Shown: positions 63,555 through 64,000 of the stretch, piece after piece
How positions within the stretch are numbered: position 1 is the first letter of the stretch
Layout of the letters: every line of letters begins with the position of its first letter
Assembly (NCBI GenBank): GCA_013373105.1
Contig: JABXIJ010000004.1
Coordinates: forward strand, 21,451-85,450
Origin: Flavobacteriaceae bacterium
GTDB lineage: Bacteria; Bacteroidota; Bacteroidia; Flavobacteriales; Flavobacteriaceae
Length of the DNA stretch: 64,000 bases
Direction: 5' to 3'
The notes under the pieces: generated by a model
The model's input: only the letters and a program-made list of their open reading frames with translations
Told to the model about the DNA's origin: nothing
The model's database searches: none
Made by a program: the position numbers and the translations under genes

Positions 63555-64000
63555 CTATTTTTTTGAAAATTTTGCTAAGGCATTTTTAGTGAAATTAGAA
63601 AGTACTAATTCACCAGATATTTTTGCTCTTTCAATTAATAATTCATCCCAATGATGAGTGTTTTGCCATAACACTTTTTTCATTTCTGCTAAAGCTTGAG
63701 GATTGTAAGAAGCTAATTTATTTGCCAATAAATCTACTTCTTCGTCAAGTTCTGAAATACTTTCAAAAACTCTAGCAAATAATCCCTTTTCTTTTGCCCA
63801 ATATGCATTTTTCGATGAAGTTGCATCTAGAGTAAGCTCACTTGTTGCTGCTAAACCAATTTTCCTTTTTACAGCAGGCTCAATAACAAAAGGGCCAATA
63901 CCAATTGTTAATTCAGATAATTTTATTGAAGCTGCTTCAGTAGCCAAAGCATAATCACAAGCTGCTGCTAAACCAACACCACCTCCAACAGTTTTTCCTT
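63555..64000 (-). CDS. Enoyl-CoA hydratase/isomerase (crotonase), partial
   Basis: C-terminal ~148 residues; the frame is open to the window edge (first full codon at 63998). The reading begins GKTVGGGVGLAAACDYALATE, the Gly-rich oxyanion-hole region of crotonases, followed by IKLSELTIGIGPFVIEP and a C-terminal helical trimerisation part. Acts on CoA thioesters, for example in fatty acid or leucine breakdown. The N-terminal ~110 residues lie beyond the window. Confidence 0.88.
   Translation of the reverse strand, partial: GKTVGGGVGLAAACDYALATEAASIKLSELTIGIGPFVIEPAVKRKIGLAATSELTLDATSSKNAYWAKEKGLFARVFESISELDEEVDLLANKLASYNPQALAEMKKVLWQNTHHWDELLIERAKISGELVLSNFTKNALAKFSKK

Overview
The window is low-GC, densely coded chromosome from a member of the Bacteroidota, almost certainly family Flavobacteriaceae (a marine Polaribacter/Tenacibaculum-like organism is plausible; I assign only to family). 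The signs are SprA and a type IX secretion (T9SS) tail, several TonB-linked envelope proteins, DUF5686 and DUF2911 proteins, TAnnTTTG-type -7 promoter boxes, weak or absent Shine-Dalgarno sequences with frequent GTG/TTG starts, and the family-typical ribonucleotide reductase in which NrdB, not NrdA, carries the ATP-cone. I found no rRNA, tRNA, CRISPR array, insertion sequence, prophage or defence island. Most of the window is core genome.

Layout. 1-1630 (minus): start of the division/cell-wall cluster (mraZ, rsmH, ftsL-like), with a 10-bp-period operator in front of mraZ. 1.8-5.7 kb (plus): alpha/beta hydrolase, engB, RluA-type pseudouridine synthase, an AlkB-type di-iron monooxygenase and a nitroreductase. 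5.7-8.0 kb (minus): penicillin-acylase-like Ntn hydrolase, divergent from a sugar aminotransferase-galE pair. 10.4-15.7 kb: dGTPase, a lipoprotein and a large Asp-box propeller protein with a T9SS tail. 15.7-22.3 kb: dxs, tadA, S9 peptidase and an umuC-umuD pair. 22.4-26.7 kb: MocR-type regulator with a degraded PLP site, a perfect palindrome, a TonB-dependent receptor and a cupin/JmjC-like oxygenase. 26.7-27.1 kb: a small zinc-ribbon gene preceded by a nonsense-interrupted paralogue. 27.1-32.5 kb: rseP, a Sco protein, feoA-feoB-Cys-rich membrane protein under a palindromic operator, and a DUF2911 protein. 32.5-41.5 kb: nrdB-nrdA, ctaA, moaE, DUF3817, moaD, DUF5686 protein, queG. 41.6-54.9 kb: maeB, ruvA, the 7-kb sprA, gcvH, VanZ-like, tonB, a MORN-like protein, a broken DUF1304 gene and mscS. 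54.9-62.1 kb (minus): tsaB, a TolC-family protein, and a cytochrome oxidase assembly operon (cyoE, two subunit III genes, subunit IV, Sco, DUF420 and two small unknowns). 62.2-64 kb (minus): a candidate ~70-nt small RNA, a small membrane protein, a MOSC protein and a truncated crotonase.

How the parts work together. Heme A synthesis (cyoE, ctaA), copper delivery (two Sco proteins) and oxidase subunits together point to a caa3/aa3-type respiratory oxidase. sprA with a T9SS-tailed cargo and TonB parts shows an envelope dedicated to secretion and uptake. feoAB with its operator gives iron-responsive ferrous uptake.

Most worth following up: the promoter-hairpin-terminator small RNA candidate at about 62.2-62.3 kb; the zinc-ribbon tandem pair missed by ORF calling; the DUF1304 pseudogene; the MocR regulator whose PLP lysine is replaced, with its palindrome and receptor neighbour; and the feo and mraZ operators. 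I did not find a convincing new multi-gene system.
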